Positions 60,538 through 64,000 of a DNA stretch of 64,000 bases are shown one piece after another (position 1 is the first letter of the stretch; the number at the start of each line of letters is the position of its first letter). The notes under the pieces are model-generated. The model was given only the letters and a program-made list of their open reading frames with translations, had not been told where the DNA came from and did not search any database. This stretch comes from Anastatus disparis (taxonomy: Eukaryota > Arthropoda > Insecta > Hymenoptera > Eupelmidae), in assembly GCA_017163975.1 (NCBI GenBank), contig JAFFSR010000292.1, positions 999,501 to 1,063,500 on the forward strand. The letters are read 5' to 3'. The translations under genes and the position numbers were made by a program.

Positions 60538-60965
60538 TTATCTGTTTGATTCTATTCGCGTTTTTAGCATTATATTATGTTTCGCGTGGTTTATTTTTTC
60601 GATTCTAAAAGGCCCGCCGTATTGAACATTGTGTTTCTCTTTTCGCTCTTGCTTTAATAAATATACGTTTTCTCCTTTACGAAAATTTTTGATATTTAAT
60701 TTAACATAATTCTGCAATGGTTCCGAGGACTTGTTATCTAGTAGCTTCCAAGGTGGTTTCTCGCGCGGCGGCCTTGCATTCTTTACAAGGCAACGCTCGA
60801 GCGCATCACTTATCTTATGTGATTGACTCTTTTCTCCTTGCGCCAGTACGTCTGTCGTAGGTGTAATAGGAGTACCTGGCTCTTTGATATTATTATCGCG
60901 TTGTTCGTTGTCGTTTTCGCTTGAAGCTGTACTTCCTTCGTTTTCTTTATTATTTTGATGCCTTT
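60538..60965 (-). pseudogene. Gypsy polyprotein tail with GPY/F-like module, out of frame
   Basis: In the frame shifted from the main ORF, the - strand stays open from about 60965 to a TAA at 60538-60540. It encodes a Pro/Thr-rich spacer, then NARPPREKPPWKLL and finally ENVYLLKQERKEKHNVQYGG followed by PFRIEKI. The latter resembles the GPY/F module that closes Ty3/Gypsy integrases. Its continuity with the OTU-containing frame implies a single indel near 60965-60985. No HHCC zinc finger or DDE core precedes it. Confidence 0.6.
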
Positions 60966-63900
60966 TACTATATTATTTTTTCTTGTATAAAGGTACGGCG
61001 TAAAATGCCTTCCTTTTAAATGTAGATGAATAAAATTATTTGAACTATTTGCCTTGAAATGACAATATAGTGTTTCATCATAATCTGTTATAAAATGCAC
61101 GCATATGTTTTGATTAAATTCACAAGAAAATATAAATACACAATCTACATCGGCATGTCTTGTACGTGATGTTAATATAGCTTCTGCTGTTTGCGGGTCT
61201 CTGCATGCGCCCAATGATATTGCATCCAATAATATGTCTCTTAATTCATTTGCGGACATTCCTAAATTACATACTTTTATTACTGAGTGAAAAAAACAAT
61301 TACCGTCTTTTGGTATATTGTCATCCCTTATCAAATCTAACCAGTATTGTGCACATTCGTCACTTGCATCATATACCTCAAATACACCTGCACCATCATT
61401 AAAAGAATTACTCCAACTTATTGGTCCATTTTCGTCATCGTATTGTACTGTTTCTATTATATTCATATGCTCATTTTCTTCGTCAGTTTTTTCTTCTTCT
61501 TCAAGGTCCTGCGACTCAGTCTCATCTAAATTATTTTTATCTAGTTCTACGTCACTCTCATTCTCTTCCTGCTCCAAGCTTTCGTCTTGCGACTCAGATT
61601 CACTGACGTCATGCTTATCTCTCTCGCTTTCACTCTTACTTATAATTTCTTTCTCTTGATTTTTACTTGTATCTTGTACCTCAAACTCGTCCTCGAAATA
61701 TGAGCCTTTGTCTGTTTCACTGTCAATAATTTCGACTTCAGAACTTATTCTTAATGATTTTTTCTCTTTATCTTTTTCTAAGCTTATGTTTGGTACTAAT
61801 TTGTAGTATTCTCTTGGCATTTGAGGTCGAACTTTTTCTCGCTCATTAAAATCTGTTTGGTTTATTATTTCTTGAGGAACATTGCTTCTTAGTGCTTCTG
61901 CTACTTCTCCTGGTGTTTCTTCCCATATATTTATTTGTACACCTTCTGTACCATTTATCTCTTGTTCTCGCACATCAACTAAAAATCGAGCACGCATTTT
62001 TGTTATTATTTCTGGAATCATATTTAATATACTTCCTCGGCTACTTTCTTTACTTTGCGAAGTGTGTTGTGAATCATTCTGTGTCTCCTTTTCTTTTTCT
62101 ATTTGGGTGCTTTTGTGTTGAGAAGCTTTTGATTTTATATTTATTGTCTCTAATGGCGATTCTACGTCACAGCTGTTTCTATTATTTTTCAGTATACTTT
62201 TATTTTTTGATATTTTGCTCGCTGGCTCATACGTATTCTTTTCTTTTCTTGATGACACTGCATGTGGCTTATCTACTGGTGTACTTGCTGCAAGAATTCC
62301 TTCTCGCATGTTTGTGTTTTTTCGCATATATGCGAGCTTACCGTCGTCTTGTGCTTGACTTATTATATTTTCAGCTTGAATTAATTTTTTTTTTCTATCT
62401 GCTTTACTTTTACGTGTTTTTAACGCTTTCTTATTTCGCCTTTTCCTTCTGTACGCAGATCTTTTCCAAGGGTCTTTCTTCCTTTTTGCATAATTCCAAT
62501 TTTCTTCAGATCCGGTTATGCTATTAACTTCTGACTCGTCACTTGTTTCTTTAATAAAGATTTTCTTTTTAGGATTTTCAGAATTTTCTGAACTTGAATC
62601 TTCTTCTTTAGTTTTATTCGCATTTTTATTTATTGCGCGTGTAATAAAAATTCTTGCTGGCGGACCGCATTCGTTTGCGTTTGGTTCCTGATTTTCTTGC
62701 TTATCTGCTAGTTGATACATTTCTGCACGTGGTAATTCAGGATTTTCTTCGCCATCTGCAATTACTGGATTTCTAGACAATGCATCTGCTGCATTATTTT
62801 TCCTTCCTGGTCTATATACTACATCAAACGTATATCCTCGTAAAGCTGCTTTTAATCTGTTGAATCTTAAATCAGGCTTTGTGCTCGTATGGAAATGCTT
62901 TAACGGTTCATGATCTGTAACTACTGTGAATTTTGTACCGTATAAATAAGGTCTAAACTGTTCCTTTCCAAAAACTACTGCCAACAATTCTTTGTCATAT
63001 ACAGTATATCTAAGTTCGCTTCCTTTTAAACATCGTGAGGCATATACACAAGGTCGATCTTCGCCGATTTTTCCTTGGCTTAATATTGCGCCTATCGCAT
63101 AATCAGACGCATCTGTTGTTACTATAAATGGTTCGCTTAAGTTAGGCGCGGCCAACACAGGCTCCTCGCATAGCTTCTCACGTAACGTGTCAAATGCTAT
63201 TTGATGTTCTTCTAACCACAGAAATTTCTCTTTCTTTGAACTTAATTTATGTAACGGTCTTGCTATGCTTGCAAAATCTTTTATGAATCGACGATAATAA
63301 CCAACAAAGCCTAAAAATTGCTTTACTTTCTTTTTATTTGATGGTATAGGATAATCACGCACTGCTTCTATCTTTTTAGGGTCTGTTTTAATTTGCCCTT
63401 TTCCTACTATATGTCCTAATACCTTCGCCTCGCGTCTTAAAAATTGACATTTCTTTGGTTCAATAGTCAAGTTCGCCTTTTCAATACGTTTTAAAAATCT
63501 CTTAAATCTTACTGCATGCTGTTCTAAATTTTCGGCGTGTATAATTACGTCATCTAAGTAAATTTCAAGCTCTGAACCTTGCAAGCCCTGCAAAGCTAGA
63601 GCCATTGCCCTGCTAAAGGTCATGGGTGCTTCACATAACCCCATAGCCATACGCTTGTACTGATATGTACCCGATGGCCCTGAAAACGCAGTTTTATGTG
63701 CGTCTTTTGCATCAATCTTCACCTGATAATAGCCGTCCTTAAGGTCTACGGCGGTAATATAATTTGCTGACGCTAAATTATCTAAGATGTCACAAGTTAA
63801 CGGCAGTGGATAGCAACTTCCCACAGTGATTTCATTTAGTTGGCGAAAATCTGTCACCAAACGCCAGCGTTTCCTGCCCTGAGGGTCAGGTTTCTTGTTA

Positions 63901-64000
63901 ACTATCCATGCTGGGCTACTATAACTCGACATAGATGGTTCTATAATATCTTTTTCCAGTAACTTCTCTATTTCTTGCTGCATAATATTTTTTAATGCTA
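60810..64000 (-). CDS. Ty3/Gypsy RT-RNase H fused to a charged linker and OTU protease domain (partial)
   Basis: The frame enters from beyond the right edge, so gag, protease and the RT start are missing; numbering uses the Met at 63983. RT spans residues 1-240 with AVDLKDGYYQ (Asp80) and YLDD (142-145). RNase H spans about 280-410 with TTDASDYAIGAI (Asp291), YDKELLAV (Glu332), VTDHEPL (Asp357) and NAADALSR (Asp400). A linker of about 470 residues follows, basic then very acidic. Residues ~880-1000 look like an OTU cysteine protease: DGNCFFHS gives the Asp and nucleophile Cys (~893), and RHFTPYLY the C-terminal His (~994). OTU enzymes cleave ubiquitin-type linkages. No integrase zinc finger or DDE core follows RNase H. 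After residue ~1005 the frame is probably shifted, the true tail being at 60538-60965. Confidence 0.85.
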   Translation of the reverse strand, partial: ALKNIMQQEIEKLLEKDIIEPSMSSYSSPAWIVNKKPDPQGRKRWRLVTDFRQLNEITVGSCYPLPLTCDILDNLASANYITAVDLKDGYYQVKIDAKDAHKTAFSGPSGTYQYKRMAMGLCEAPMTFSRAMALALQGLQGSELEIYLDDVIIHAENLEQHAVRFKRFLKRIEKANLTIEPKKCQFLRREAKVLGHIVGKGQIKTDPKKIEAVRDYPIPSNKKKVKQFLGFVGYYRRFIKDFASIARPLHKLSSKKEKFLWLEEHQIAFDTLREKLCEEPVLAAPNLSEPFIVTTDASDYAIGAILSQGKIGEDRPCVYASRCLKGSELRYTVYDKELLAVVFGKEQFRPYLYGTKFTVVTDHEPLKHFHTSTKPDLRFNRLKAALRGYTFDVVYRPGRKNNAADALSRNPVIADGEENPELPRAEMYQLADKQENQEPNANECGPPARIFITRAINKNANKTKEEDSSSENSENPKKKIFIKETSDESEVNSITGSEENWNYAKRKKDPWKRSAYRRKRRNKKALKTRKSKADRKKKLIQAENIISQAQDDGKLAYMRKNTNMREGILAASTPVDKPHAVSSRKEKNTYEPASKISKNKSILKNNRNSCDVESPLETINIKSKASQHKSTQIEKEKETQNDSQHTSQSKESSRGSILNMIPEIITKMRARFLVDVREQEINGTEGVQINIWEETPGEVAEALRSNVPQEIINQTDFNEREKVRPQMPREYYKLVPNISLEKDKEKKSLRISSEVEIIDSETDKGSYFEDEFEVQDTSKNQEKEIISKSESERDKHDVSESESQDESLEQEENESDVELDKNNLDETESQDLEEEEKTDEENEHMNIIETVQYDDENGPISWSNSFNDGAGVFEVYDASDECAQYWLDLIRDDNIPKDGNCFFHSVIKVCNLGMSANELRDILLDAISLGACRDPQTAEAILTSRTRHADVDCVFIFSCEFNQNICVHFITDYDETLYCHFKANSSNNFIHLHLKGRHFTPYLYTRKNNIVKGIKIIKKTKEVQLQAKTTTNNAIIISKSQVLLLHLRQTYWRKEKRVNHIR

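Noticed and set aside
61892..62527. 211-codon + strand open frame
   Set aside because: It lies wholly opposite the Gypsy linker and is very rich in F, L, Y and C; it is a shadow of the real - strand frame.

Overview
The window looks like AT-rich nuclear DNA from an insect. The evidence is GT-AG introns in protein-coding genes, animal-type retroelements (PHD-finger LINE, Ty3/Gypsy, DIRS), a pogo/Tigger-type transposase and many MITEs. A hymenopteran such as a parasitoid wasp would fit the base composition and element mix, but nothing here proves the order. There is no prokaryotic or organellar signature, no CRISPR array and no rRNA.

Only two host genes can be defended. Both encode secreted RNase T2 enzymes on the + strand (33495-36553 and 43395-45256). 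They share a three-exon structure: a signal-peptide exon, a catalytic exon and a Cys-rich C-terminal exon, with a phase-2 first intron and a phase-0 second intron. A copy of the first gene's 5' flank lies between them (37228-37403) with no gene attached.

Most of the rest is mobile DNA. From left to right: a ~163-bp satellite split by a TTAA foldback MITE (1-960); a 2.6-kb palindrome carrying converging tRNA-like units and a 20-bp tandem array (4996-7640), itself split by a piggyBac-like MITE; a decayed LINE (about 16190-22799) split by a 1.8-kb element full of GAAnnTTC dyads (20294-22092); a palindromic TTAA MITE (26136-26510); a CACTGAG-ended element with a tRNA-like core (27515-28362); a nest of at least four elements (37445-39621); two abutting TTAA MITEs (46964-47593); a nearly complete DIRS-type tyrosine-recombinase retrotransposon (48105-53235) inserted in one arm of an older palindrome; nested TA-site MITEs (53995-54383); a pogo-like transposon (54774-57265); and, on the - strand to the right edge, a Ty3/Gypsy polyprotein in which the RT-RNase H is followed by a long charged linker and an OTU-type cysteine protease domain rather than a recognisable integrase core (60538-64000).

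Many insertion points can be fixed to the base because elements interrupt ORFs, other MITEs or one arm of a palindrome whose partner arm preserves the empty site. Seven insertions are flanked by TTAA and several more by TA. The long stretches 961-4995, 7641-15884, 22800-33230 and 39622-42735 hold no recognisable gene.
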